A stretch of DNA of 21,613 nt from Pseudomonas sp. (lineage in GTDB: Bacteria; Pseudomonadota; Gammaproteobacteria; Pseudomonadales; Pseudomonadaceae): positions 1-21,613 of the forward strand of contig NZ_JASLGE010000010.1 in assembly GCF_030150285.1 (NCBI RefSeq), in the 5' to 3' direction. Shown here one piece after another: positions 13,479 to 20,698 of this stretch. Within the stretch, counting starts at the first letter, position 1. Every line of letters begins with the position of its first letter. The notes below the pieces were generated by a model, which worked only from the letters and a program-made list of their open reading frames with translations, made no database searches and had not been told where the DNA came from. The position numbers were made by a program, and so were the translations under genes.

Positions 13479-15917
13479 ATGCCTGATTCTGTTGCTGCCA
13501 GCTTGCGTCTAGCGCCTGACGCGCTAACCCGTCCTTTTTCTGCTGAACAGTTCAGCTTCTCGACCACCAATGACTTGGAACCTTTTCGCGGCATTCTCGG
13601 CCAGGAGCGTGCGGTCGAAGCCTTGCAGTTTGGTGTGGCCATGCCACGTCCGGGTTACAACGTGTTTGTGATGGGCGAGCCCGGCACAGGGCGTTTTTCG
13701 TTCGTCAAACGCTATCTCAAGGCTGAAGGCAAACGCCTGACATCGCCCAGCGACTGGGTGTACGTCAATAACTTTGATGACCCCCGTGAGCCGCGAGCGC
13801 TGGAGCTGCCGGCAAGCACGGCGGGAATTTTTATCAGCGACATCAGCGCTTTGATCGATAACCTGCTGGCGACTTTTCCGGCCGTGTTTGAGCACCCGAC
13901 GTATCAGCAGCGCAAAAGTGCAATCGACCGCGGCTTCAACCAGCGTTATGACCGCGCGCTGGATGTGATTGAGCGCCTGGCGCTGGAAAAGGGCGTGGCG
14001 CTGTACCGTGACAGCAGTAACGTGGCCTTCACCCCCATGAGTGATGGCAAGGCGCTGGATGAGGCCGAGTTCTCGCAACTGCCCGAGGAAGACCGCGAAC
14101 GCTTTCACGAAGACATCTCGGGGCTTGAAGAGCGCCTCAACGAGGAGCTGGCCAGCCTGCCGCAGTGGAAGCGCGAATCGAACAACCAGTTGCGTCATCT
14201 GAATGAAGAGACCATCACGCTGGCCCTGCAACCGCTGCTGGCACCGTTGTCGCAGAAGTACGCCGAAAATGGTGCCGTGTGTGGGTACCTGCAGGCCATG
14301 CAGGTGTACTTGCTTAAAACCGTGGTCGAGCAACTGGTCGACGACAGCAAGACCGATGCCCAGGCGCGCAAGCTGCTGGACGAGCAATACTTGCCGAGCC
14401 TGGTGGTGGGCCAGCCCATGAGTGGCGGTGCCCCGGTGGTCTTTGAGCCGCACCCTACTTACGACAACCTGTTTGGCCGCATCGAATACAGCACCGATCA
14501 GGGCGCGCTGTACACCACTTACCGGCAGTTGCGCCCAGGTGCCTTGCACCGGGCCAATGGCGGTTTCCTGATTCTTGAAGCTGAGAAAATGCTCAGCGAG
14601 CCTTATGTCTGGGACGCTCTCAAGCGCGCCCTGCAATCGCGCAAACTGAAAATGGAGTCGCCGCTGGGCGAGATGGGGCGCTTGGCGACCATCACGCTGA
14701 ACCCGCAAGTGATTCCGTTGCAGGTCAAAGTCATCATCATCGGTGCGCGCCAGTTGTATTACACGCTGCAAGACCTGGATCCGGACTTCCAGGAAATGTT
14801 CCGCGTACTGGTGGATTTTGATGAAGACATCCCAATGGTTGACGAGAGCCTTGAGCAGTTTGCGCAGTTGCTGACCACTCGCACGTCTGAAGAAGGCATG
14901 GCCCCGCTTACCGCCGACGCGGTCGCGCGTCTGGCGACTTACAGCGCACGGCTGGCTGAACATCAGGGGCGTTTATCGGCGCGTATTGGTGATTTGTTTC
15001 AATTGGTCAGCGAGGCTGATTTCATTCGTCACCTGGCCAATGATGAGATGACCGATGCCGGCCATATCGAACGCGCCCTGAAAGCCAAGGCCACCCGCAC
15101 CGGGCGCGTGTCGGCGCGGGTTCTGGACGACATGCTGGCGGGCATCATCCTGATCGACACCGATGGCGCGGCCGTGGGCAAGTGCAATGGTCTGACCGTG
15201 CTTGAAGTGGGCGACTCGGCCTTTGGTATGCCGGCGCGAATTTCCGCCACGGTGTACCCCGGCGGCAGTGGCATTGTGGATATCGAGCGTGAGGTTAACC
15301 TTGGGCAGCCGATTCACTCCAAAGGCGTGATGATCTTGACCGGTTATCTGGGCAGCCGTTATGCGCAGGAGTTCCCGCTGGCCATTTCAGCCAGCATCGC
15401 GCTGGAGCAATCCTACGGCTACGTTGATGGCGACAGCGCTTCGTTGGGTGAGGCCTGCACGTTGATTTCAGCCTTGTCGAAGACACCGCTCAAGCAGTGT
15501 TTTGCAATCACCGGCTCCATCAACCAGTTTGGTGAAGTGCAAGCGGTGGGCGGGGTCAACGAGAAGATCGAAGGCTTCTTCCGGCTCTGCGAGGCGCGCG
15601 GTCTGACGGGTGAGCAAGGTGCCATTATTCCTCAGGCCAACGTCGCAACCCTGATGCTGGACGAGAAAGTGCTGCAGGCCGTGCGTGCAGGCAAATTCCA
15701 CGTATACGCCGTGCGTCAGGCGGATGAGGCCTTGAGCCTGCTGGTCGGCGAGCCGGCCGGTGAGCCGGATGCTGAAGGTCAATTCCCTGAAGGCAGCGTC
15801 AACGCCCGTGTGGTTGAACGGTTGCGGGTCATTTCCGAAATGATCAGCGATGAAGACCTGAAAGAAGCCGAGAAGGAGTTACTGGCAGAAGCCCTGGCGG
15901 CCAAGCAGTCCGTTTAA
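13479..15917 (+). CDS. Lon-family (AAA_32 / LonB-like) protease
   Basis: The product is 812 residues with an N-terminal and central AAA_32-type ATPase region and a C-terminal Lon protease domain (about 560-775). The Ser-Lys dyad is clear: Ser653 in YVDGDSASLGEA and Lys696 in GGVNEKIEG, 43 residues apart, the same spacing as E. coli Lon Ser679/Lys722. The P-loop is GEPGTGRFS (66-74), with Arg72 in place of the Walker A lysine, and the Walker B-like strand is GGFLILEAEKML with no DE pair, so ATPase function is doubtful or non-standard. No N-terminal Lon substrate domain is present. Relatives include P. aeruginosa AsrA and E. coli YcbZ; the closest homologue by position would be a second, less studied paralogue. 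AAGGAAG precedes ATG 13479 by five bases. Confidence 0.9.
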   Translation: MPDSVAASLRLAPDALTRPFSAEQFSFSTTNDLEPFRGILGQERAVEALQFGVAMPRPGYNVFVMGEPGTGRFSFVKRYLKAEGKRLTSPSDWVYVNNFDDPREPRALELPASTAGIFISDISALIDNLLATFPAVFEHPTYQQRKSAIDRGFNQRYDRALDVIERLALEKGVALYRDSSNVAFTPMSDGKALDEAEFSQLPEEDRERFHEDISGLEERLNEELASLPQWKRESNNQLRHLNEETITLALQPLLAPLSQKYAENGAVCGYLQAMQVYLLKTVVEQLVDDSKTDAQARKLLDEQYLPSLVVGQPMSGGAPVVFEPHPTYDNLFGRIEYSTDQGALYTTYRQLRPGALHRANGGFLILEAEKMLSEPYVWDALKRALQSRKLKMESPLGEMGRLATITLNPQVIPLQVKVIIIGARQLYYTLQDLDPDFQEMFRVLVDFDEDIPMVDESLEQFAQLLTTRTSEEGMAPLTADAVARLATYSARLAEHQGRLSARIGDLFQLVSEADFIRHLANDEMTDAGHIERALKAKATRTGRVSARVLDDMLAGIILIDTDGAAVGKCNGLTVLEVGDSAFGMPARISATVYPGGSGIVDIEREVNLGQPIHSKGVMILTGYLGSRYAQEFPLAISASIALEQSYGYVDGDSASLGEACTLISALSKTPLKQCFAITGSINQFGEVQAVGGVNEKIEGFFRLCEARGLTGEQGAIIPQANVATLMLDEKVLQAVRAGKFHVYAVRQADEALSLLVGEPAGEPDAEGQFPEGSVNARVVERLRVISEMISDEDLKEAEKELLAEALAAKQSV

Positions 15918-15929
15918 GTCAGCTTGGCG

Positions 15930-15957
15930 TGCAGGAGCGAGCCACCTCGCTCCTGCA
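15930..15957. repeat. REP-type hairpin after the Lon-like gene
   Basis: TGCAGGAGCGAG (15930-15941) and CTCGCTCCTGCA (15946-15957) are perfect 12-bp arms around CCAC. The sequence is the GCAGGAGCGAG variant also seen at 19683. It starts 13 bases after the stop and lacks a T tract, so it is better read as a short REP than as a terminator. Confidence 0.75.
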
Positions 15958-16100
15958 ACGGGCGCAGCCTTCCGTTGGTCATGGCGACTTTTCTTGCCGG
16001 GTAATTCTTCTATGCTCATGGCAGGACTTCCACTGTCGTGACTGGAACGAAGCAGCCTGTTGTGAGCGGCTGATGACAGGATCTACCGAGGGTCGCCGCC

Positions 16101-16418
16101 ATGTCGCGCAACCTTTGTCTTACCCGCCAATGCTTGGGCCTGGTGACACGTATTGAATGCAGCGTTCGACCGCTGGCAGGCAATACCGGGATGTGGACGT
16201 TGTTGTTTGCCGCCGGCCTGGCGGGCGAGCAACCGACCACCATCAAGGCTCAAGGCCCTTTCCCCGGCCCGCTTGTGGCTGAAACCCTGCTCGATTCGAT
16301 TGTTGAAAGCCTGACGTTGCATGGCTATCGGGTGGCCGAGGGGCCGCAAATCTGGTGCCTGCACGTGCAGGCCCAGTTGCGCCAGATCAACCGTGTGCGC
16401 TGTCACACGCCGCGCTAA
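16101..16418 (+). CDS. Conserved-looking hypothetical protein, 105 residues
   Basis: The product has no signal peptide or transmembrane segment and no motif I recognise. Its C-terminal half (AETLLDSIVESLTLHGYRVA, then EGPQIWCLHVQAQLRQ) looks like an alternating helix and strand fold. A hypothetical gene of similar size occupies the same place next to the Lon-like protease gene in P. aeruginosa, from memory. GAGGG about eight bases before ATG 16101 is an acceptable ribosome binding site. The gene ends nine bases from the converging lipoprotein gene, inside a shared hairpin. It is 183 bases from the Lon-like gene and may have its own promoter. Confidence 0.68.
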   Translation: MSRNLCLTRQCLGLVTRIECSVRPLAGNTGMWTLLFAAGLAGEQPTTIKAQGPFPGPLVAETLLDSIVESLTLHGYRVAEGPQIWCLHVQAQLRQINRVRCHTPR

Positions 16419-16438
16419 GCCTGGTGTTTAGCGTGGCG
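16408..16438. terminator. Hairpin joining two convergent stop codons
   Basis: CGCCGCGCTAA (16408-16418) pairs with TTAGCGTGGCG (16428-16438) with one mismatch around a 9-base loop. The TAA of the upstream plus-strand gene and the TAA of the minus-strand lipoprotein gene form the inner ends of the two arms. It may act as a shared 3' end in both directions, though there is no T tract. Confidence 0.5.
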
Positions 16439-18260
16439 GGGACACTTCAGGGGCTTTATCCAGTTTCACTTCGAACCCGTACTCAACAGGTGTCAGGCCG
16501 GTGCGCGCATAGCTTTCGAGCTGAGTGGGCTGGCCATAAAAGTAATGCACGTCGAAAAGCGCCGGGCCATTGGGCTCAGCTGTGTGGCTCACAGCCAGCA
16601 CTTCCTTGAGGTAATGACCGGTGTCGTCCTTGGCATAAAACCGCCAGGCGTCTGACGGAAACAGTGCCTGATCGACGATCAGGGTGTTGCCCTTGAGCTG
16701 AAGGCCTTTTGGCAGTTGGGCGGTATTTAAGGTCTGTTTGTCGATGTCAGCGGTAAACAGGGGCATTGAGCCGATGGCGTAAGCGGGGGTTTCAGGGAAC
16801 AGGTTGAGGTCATAGGTGATCACACCCGTGTGGGGGTCTACGTCGAAGGCTTCGGTGGGCAGTTCCAGGGGTTCGCTGCGGTCGCCGTTCTCGTCTTCGG
16901 CAAAGAACGTCACGGGAGCGTTGTCCATCTCCGGCAGTGGCCCAAGCAGTTCGTCATTGAAGGTCGGTGGGTGGCTGAACTCCAGGGTGGCGGCGCTGGC
17001 GTCGTCCACTGACTGGTTAATCACGACACTTTTTTTCAGTTGTTCGGGGTCAAGTACCGCGTTTTTCAGGTAGTTGGCTGCTTGGTCGTCATACACCACG
17101 ACGGGCAGCGCAAGCGTTTGAACCGTGTTGCCGACCACTGTTTTGTCGAGCCGGTGGACGGGCAGGTCGAGCTGTTTGCGCGTGACTTGAGCGGTGGAGA
17201 AGTCGAGCACGCTGATATCGACGCGGTCGACGGCCCCGTTGAAGTAGACCTTGCTGTAGCGGTGAGGGTGTGTGCGGTCGAAGATAGCCTGTTCGCTGTC
17301 CAGTTGTTGTTCGAATTCGGCGCTCCATGCAGTCTGCTTGAGCATTTGCGCCAACTGCTGCTGGTAAAACGCCAGTTGCTCGCTGTTCTCGTTGATGGCC
17401 CCGGCACGTGACAACCACTGCCCGGTGTGGTCTCGCGCCTGAATGATCAGCGGGTTGAGCGGGGTGTCGCGTACGGCCTCAGCCAACGGGGCACTGTTGT
17501 TGATATCCACTTCGGCCACATTATTGTTCAGCGCTAGCAGGGTCACGCTGATGCTGCCTTGGGTGCGTGTCTGGCCGACATCCTTGGCGGTTAAAGCGAA
17601 GTGCGCCACGTTGCCAGGAGCAATCACCTCGACCTTGCCGTGCAACATGACGGGCTGGGGTTGTTGCGTGTTTTCGACTTCAATGCCGTCGATGTACGGG
17701 TAAGTGATGGTGAGATCGTCGGGGTTGCTCAGGTTGGCGCTTGAGGGGCTGAGCTGAATGCCGGGATCGGTTTCCGACCATTCGGCCTGAAAGGGCACGA
17801 CCTGTTGATTACTCAAGGTCACGGACTGCCATTCGAGCGCGTGGGGGAAGGGAAAGCCGGCTGCGTTGTTCTGGGAGAACGCAAAGACAGGCTCCAGGTC
17901 CGTCAAGTAATCGGAGCTGGCGTTTCGGCGCACCACAAACAGCCCGTTGATGTAGGTGTCAGTCAGTGCCTGGCTGCTGGGGTAGTGCTTGAGCAGTGCC
18001 AGTTCGTCGTCGCCGTATTCGGTTTCAACCGGCTTGTCCTGCAGCTTGATGCGAGCGCGCTCCAGCAGCAGCAAGGAGCCACCGAGGTCGGCCACGGCAT
18101 CTTTGAGTTGCGGGTCCTTGATCGTGTCGAGGGTTTTTTCGAACTGCGCGATTCGCTCTTCCAGGTTCGCCTGTTGGTGTTTTTCATCAGGCGAGCAACC
18201 GCCGGTGGCGAGCAGTGCCAGTGATAGCGCGAAACAACCCAAGGGGAGTCGCAGATCCAT
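16428..18260 (-). CDS. Large putative lipoprotein, unrecognised
   Basis: The product is 610 residues. The N-terminus (MDLRLPLGCFALSLALLATG) is a lipoprotein-type signal with probable lipidated Cys22; Ser at +2 would favour the outer membrane. The lipobox TGGC is weak at -3, where Leu is usual. Residues about 25-95 are charged and helical (a likely coiled coil: QANLEERIAQFEKTLDTI). The rest is rich in predicted beta structure and Asp/Asn/Pro with no transmembrane segments and no catalytic motif I recognise. AGGA about ten bases before ATG 18260 supports the start. It is divergent from the yqhA-like gene and converges on the 105-residue gene. A structural or surface role is possible, but I do not assign a function. 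Confidence 0.82.
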   Translation of the reverse strand: MDLRLPLGCFALSLALLATGGCSPDEKHQQANLEERIAQFEKTLDTIKDPQLKDAVADLGGSLLLLERARIKLQDKPVETEYGDDELALLKHYPSSQALTDTYINGLFVVRRNASSDYLTDLEPVFAFSQNNAAGFPFPHALEWQSVTLSNQQVVPFQAEWSETDPGIQLSPSSANLSNPDDLTITYPYIDGIEVENTQQPQPVMLHGKVEVIAPGNVAHFALTAKDVGQTRTQGSISVTLLALNNNVAEVDINNSAPLAEAVRDTPLNPLIIQARDHTGQWLSRAGAINENSEQLAFYQQQLAQMLKQTAWSAEFEQQLDSEQAIFDRTHPHRYSKVYFNGAVDRVDISVLDFSTAQVTRKQLDLPVHRLDKTVVGNTVQTLALPVVVYDDQAANYLKNAVLDPEQLKKSVVINQSVDDASAATLEFSHPPTFNDELLGPLPEMDNAPVTFFAEDENGDRSEPLELPTEAFDVDPHTGVITYDLNLFPETPAYAIGSMPLFTADIDKQTLNTAQLPKGLQLKGNTLIVDQALFPSDAWRFYAKDDTGHYLKEVLAVSHTAEPNGPALFDVHYFYGQPTQLESYARTGLTPVEYGFEVKLDKAPEVSPPR

Positions 18261-18360
18261 TGTTCAGTTTTCCTGGCTCTAATGAGACTGAGAGGGTGGA
18301 CACTAGCAGAAAATGTTTTTACAGGCTGTTTCCAAGACTTTATCTCTGTTGATTTCTCAC

Positions 18361-18369
18361 TGATATACT
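18361..18369 (+). promoter_or_regulatory. Extended -10 promoter of the yqhA-like gene
   Basis: TGATATACT is a TGn-TATACT extended -10 element, 32 bases before the ATG at 18402. The -35 region (near TTATCT at 18340) is poor, as is common with extended -10 promoters. Confidence 0.6.
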
Positions 18370-18401
18370 CGCGCCCATTTTTCTACTGCCTGTGAGATTC
18401 A

Positions 18402-18890
18402 ATGGAACGCTTTATCGAGAATGCAATGTACGCCTCACGCTGGATTCTGGCGCCGATTTACTTCGGCCTTTCTCTGGGTCTGCTGGCTTTGGCATTAAAA
18501 TTTTTTCAGGAAGTGTTTCACGTACTGCCTAACGTGTTTGCACTGACTGAGTCGGACTTGATCCTCGTCATTCTTTCGTTGATCGACATGGCGTTGGTGG
18601 GCGGTTTGTTGGTGATGGTGATGATTTCGGGTTACGAGAACTTTGTCTCGCAACTGGACATTGGTGGCGATAAAGAGAAGCTGAGCTGGCTGGGCACGAT
18701 GGATTCGTCCTCGCTGAAAATGAAGGTCGCCGCCTCGATTGTGGCCATTTCTTCGATCCACTTGCTGCGGGTGTTTATGGACGCACGCAACATCGAGACC
18801 GAGTACTTGATGTGGTACGTGATTATTCATATGACGTTCGTGGTGTCGGCGTTTGCGATGGGGTATCTCGACAAGCTGACCAAGCACTGA
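18402..18890 (+). CDS. yqhA: YqhA / UPF0114 family inner-membrane protein
   Basis: The product is 162 residues (E. coli YqhA is 164) and fits the TIGR00645 / UPF0114 family of small membrane proteins with no proven function. Four hydrophobic segments are visible: about 13-33, 53-77, 107-124 and 136-155. Family-like stretches include MYASRWILAPIYFGLSLGL, GYENFVSQLD and SSSLKMKVAASIVAISSI. The ATG at 18402 has only a weak GTGAGA site, but the N-terminus matches the family. It has its own promoter and is 135 bases upstream of fklB on the same strand. Confidence 0.92.
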   Translation: MERFIENAMYASRWILAPIYFGLSLGLLALALKFFQEVFHVLPNVFALTESDLILVILSLIDMALVGGLLVMVMISGYENFVSQLDIGGDKEKLSWLGTMDSSSLKMKVAASIVAISSIHLLRVFMDARNIETEYLMWYVIIHMTFVVSAFAMGYLDKLTKH

Positions 18891-19025
18891 TGGCTGCCCG
18901 GGTGCGCAGCCTGCGAACCCGTGCTGCGAAGGCTTTGGGGGCTGTGGTAGTCTGCTCGCCCTTTTTTGGTTCTGGGCGGTTGGGAAAGCAGCGCTTTCTG
19001 AATCGCCCTACAGCGGAGCAGTGTT

Positions 19026-19643
19026 ATGTCCGAAGTAAATTTGTCGACCGATGAAACCCGCGTGAGCTACGGCATTGGCCGCCAACTGGGTGACCAATTG
19101 CGCGACAACCCGCCACCGGGCGTTAGCCTGGACGCAATCCTGGCTGGCCTGACCGATGCTTTCGCCGGTAAGGAAAGCCGTGTGGGTCAGGAAGAAATGT
19201 CGGCCAGCTTCAAAGTGATCCGCGAGATCATGCAGGCTGAAGCGGCTGCCAAAGCAGAAGCTGCGGCAGGTGAAGGCAAGGCTTTCCTGGCTGAAAATGC
19301 CAATAAAGACGGCATCACTACCCTGGCTTCAGGTCTGCAATTTGAAGTGGTGACGGCGGGCGAAGGCGCCAAGCCATCGCGCGAAGACACCGTGCGTGTT
19401 CACTACCACGGCACCCTGATTGACGGCACAGTCTTTGACAGCTCCTACGACCGTGGCCAGCCGGCCGAATTCCCGGTAGGTGGCGTGATCGCCGGTTGGA
19501 CTGAAGCCCTGCAACTGATGAATGCCGGCAGCAAATGGCGCATCTACGTGCCGAGCGAGATGGCTTACGGCGCTCAAGGCGTGGGTAGCATTGCCCCGCA
19601 CAGCGTACTGGTATTTGACGTTGAGCTGCTGGACGTTCTGTAA
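19026..19643 (+). CDS. fklB: FKBP-type peptidyl-prolyl isomerase FklB
   Basis: The product is 205 residues, the size of E. coli FKBP22 (FklB). It catalyses cis-trans isomerisation of prolyl bonds. The N-terminal helical part (about 1-95) is the dimerisation domain, with an Ala/Glu-rich linker (EAAAKAEAAAGEGKAFL). The FKBP domain fills about 115-205 with the active-site segments VHYHGTLIDGTVFDSS, GGVIAGWTEAL, YVPSEMAYG and VLVFDVELL. No signal peptide is visible, so a cytoplasmic location is expected for this form. GGAG seven bases before ATG 19026 supports the start. A REP-type hairpin lies after the stop. Confidence 0.93.
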   Translation: MSEVNLSTDETRVSYGIGRQLGDQLRDNPPPGVSLDAILAGLTDAFAGKESRVGQEEMSASFKVIREIMQAEAAAKAEAAAGEGKAFLAENANKDGITTLASGLQFEVVTAGEGAKPSREDTVRVHYHGTLIDGTVFDSSYDRGQPAEFPVGGVIAGWTEALQLMNAGSKWRIYVPSEMAYGAQGVGSIAPHSVLVFDVELLDVL

Positions 19644-19682
19644 GCACCCAGCGTTTTAGCGAAGAGCTGCGCAGGCCCCACG

Positions 19683-19721
19683 GCAGGAGCGAGCTTTTGA
19701 TCTTTAAAAGCTCGCTCCTGC
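19683..19721. repeat. REP-type hairpin between fklB and the Fur-box gene
   Basis: GCAGGAGCGAGCTTTT (19683-19698) and AAAAGCTCGCTCCTGC (19706-19721) are perfect 16-bp arms around a 7-base loop. The element lies between the convergent ends of fklB and the 90-residue gene. It shares its outer sequence with the hairpin at 15930. Confidence 0.85.
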
Positions 19722-19762
19722 ACAAACTGGGTTGAACAGCCTTGCGCAGCGACTTCGAACGG

Positions 19763-20035
19763 TCATATGTCTATCTTGGCGTGATGCTCGTAGGTCTGCG
19801 TCGTGTCAGCAGGGCGCAATGCCCGGGCGTAGCAGAAGAGAAACAGATTGCGCACCAACTCCTTTAGCACCAGCGGCTCGCTTGAGTTGAGCCCGGAATA
19901 ATCCAGATCACCCTGATCTTGCAGCTCGTTTAGGGCCTCTTCTTCCAGTACTGCGCAGACTTCCCCGGTTTCCCGATGCAGGATTCGCAGGTAAGGATGC
20001 GGACGGTCCAGCCAGGCATCAATTAAATAAGTCAT
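19763..20035 (-). CDS. Small protein of 90 residues, iron-regulated by inference
   Basis: The product is acidic in its N-terminal two thirds (EEEALNELQDQGDLD) with a conserved-looking start (MTYLIDAWLDRPHPYLRI) and a helical LKELVRNLFLFCYARALRP segment. I do not recognise a domain and assign no function. AAGGAGA seven bases before ATG 20035 is a strong ribosome binding site. A good Fur box overlaps the likely promoter, so expression should rise in iron starvation. From memory, the P. aeruginosa gene in this position (between fklB and ispB) is one of the iron-starvation-induced unknown genes, which agrees. Confidence 0.82.
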   Translation of the reverse strand: MTYLIDAWLDRPHPYLRILHRETGEVCAVLEEEALNELQDQGDLDYSGLNSSEPLVLKELVRNLFLFCYARALRPADTTQTYEHHAKIDI

Positions 20036-20059
20036 GAGGGTCTCTCCTTGGTCGGTACC

Positions 20060-20078
20060 AATGAGAATAATTCTTATT
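20060..20078. promoter_or_regulatory. Fur box
   Basis: AATGAGAATAATTCTTATT is a near-perfect dyad and matches the 7-1-7 Fur pattern TGATAATnATTATCA at 11 of 14 fixed positions. Its centre is 34 bases before the start of the minus-strand 90-residue gene and overlaps that gene's predicted -10. Confidence 0.85.
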
Positions 20079-20091
20079 CAACTAATAGCAA
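20064..20091 (-). promoter_or_regulatory. Predicted promoter of the 90-residue gene
   Basis: On the minus strand, TTGCTA (20091-20086) and TATTCT (20069-20064) are separated by 16 bases. The -10 lies inside the Fur box, so Fur binding would block RNA polymerase. Confidence 0.55.
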
Positions 20092-20183
20092 GTGCCTATT
20101 GGCAGATTTCTGATGTTTGTGCGTCGGAGCTGCTGTAGCTCAAGGGAGCTGGCAATCTGAGATTGCAGGGGAGGAGGCGAGGC

Positions 20184-20212
20184 CACCTTCCTGCGCAGTT
20201 GGCAGGAAGGTG
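20184..20212. terminator. Hairpin downstream of the yjdM-like gene
   Basis: CACCTTCCTGC (20184-20194) and GCAGGAAGGTG (20202-20212) form a perfect 11-bp stem with a 7-base loop, ten bases past the stop on the minus strand. No U tract follows, so it may stabilise the 3' end or pause polymerase rather than end transcription alone. Confidence 0.6.
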
Positions 20213-20222
20213 TGCAGCAGAA

Positions 20223-20564
20223 TCAGACCTTACGTACGAACTCGGACTTGAGTTTCATCGGGCCAATACCATCGATCTTACAGTCGATGTCGTGGTCGCC
20301 CTCGCACAGGCGGATGTTCTTGACCTTGGTGCCGACCTTGACCACCAGCGAGGTGCCTTTGATTTTCAGGTCTTTGATCACCGTGATGGTGTCGCCGTCA
20401 ACCAGCACAGTGCCGGCCGAGTCTTTGTAGACTTTCACGTCGCTGTCGGTTTCGGTTTCACCGTTGGCGGACCACTCATGGGCGCATTCCGGGCAGATCA
20501 GCTGGGAGCCGTCTTCGTAGGTGTATTCGGAATTGCATTTCGGGCAGGGTGGCAAAGGGCTCAC
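20223..20564 (-). CDS. yjdM: YjdM/PhnA-family zinc-ribbon protein
   Basis: The product is 113 residues with an N-terminal zinc ribbon (CPKC at Cys7/Cys10 and CPEC at Cys24/Cys27) and a C-terminal beta-rich PhnA domain (about 45-113, with GTVLVDGDTITVIKDLKIKG). The family was named for its place in the E. coli phosphonate operon, but it is not a C-P lyase component and its role is unsettled. No phosphonate genes lie nearby. The start is GTG 20564, supported by AAGGAG five bases upstream. It is transcribed alone or from its own promoter, between the Fur-box gene and ispB. Confidence 0.92.
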   Translation of the reverse strand: MSPLPPCPKCNSEYTYEDGSQLICPECAHEWSANGETETDSDVKVYKDSAGTVLVDGDTITVIKDLKIKGTSLVVKVGTKVKNIRLCEGDHDIDCKIDGIGPMKLKSEFVRKV

Positions 20565-20601
20565 TTGCGCTCCTTAAAGGTCAGGATGGCTAAAGGCGCG
20601 C

Positions 20602-20607
20602 ATTGTA
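20602..20607 (-). promoter_or_regulatory. -10-like element of the yjdM-like gene
   Basis: On the minus strand TACAAT (in CTATACAATGCG) matches the sigma-70 -10 at five of six positions. It lies about 38 bases before the GTG start. The matching -35 (TCGCCT/TTCGCC) is weak. Confidence 0.5.
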
Positions 20608-20636
20608 TAGGGTTTTAACCGCGAAGGCGAAAACGC

Positions 20637-20676
20637 CTCAGCCCAACGCTCCCCCGCAGGGAAAGGTTGGGCTGAG
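20637..20676. terminator. Hairpin after ispB
   Basis: CTCAGCCCAAC (20637-20647) and GTTGGGCTGAG (20666-20676) form a perfect 11-bp stem around an 18-base loop, 22 bases past the ispB stop on the minus strand. The following minus-strand sequence is only mildly U-rich (GCGTTTTCGCC), so it is a fair rather than strong terminator. Confidence 0.6.
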
Positions 20677-20698
20677 AATGTGAACGCGAACCTGGGTA

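Noticed and set aside
13524..14963. 479-codon open frame antisense to the Lon-like gene
   Set aside because: It is rich in Gln, His, Arg and Val with no domain, and lies opposite a gene with clear catalytic motifs. Long antisense frames are usual in GC-rich Pseudomonas genes.
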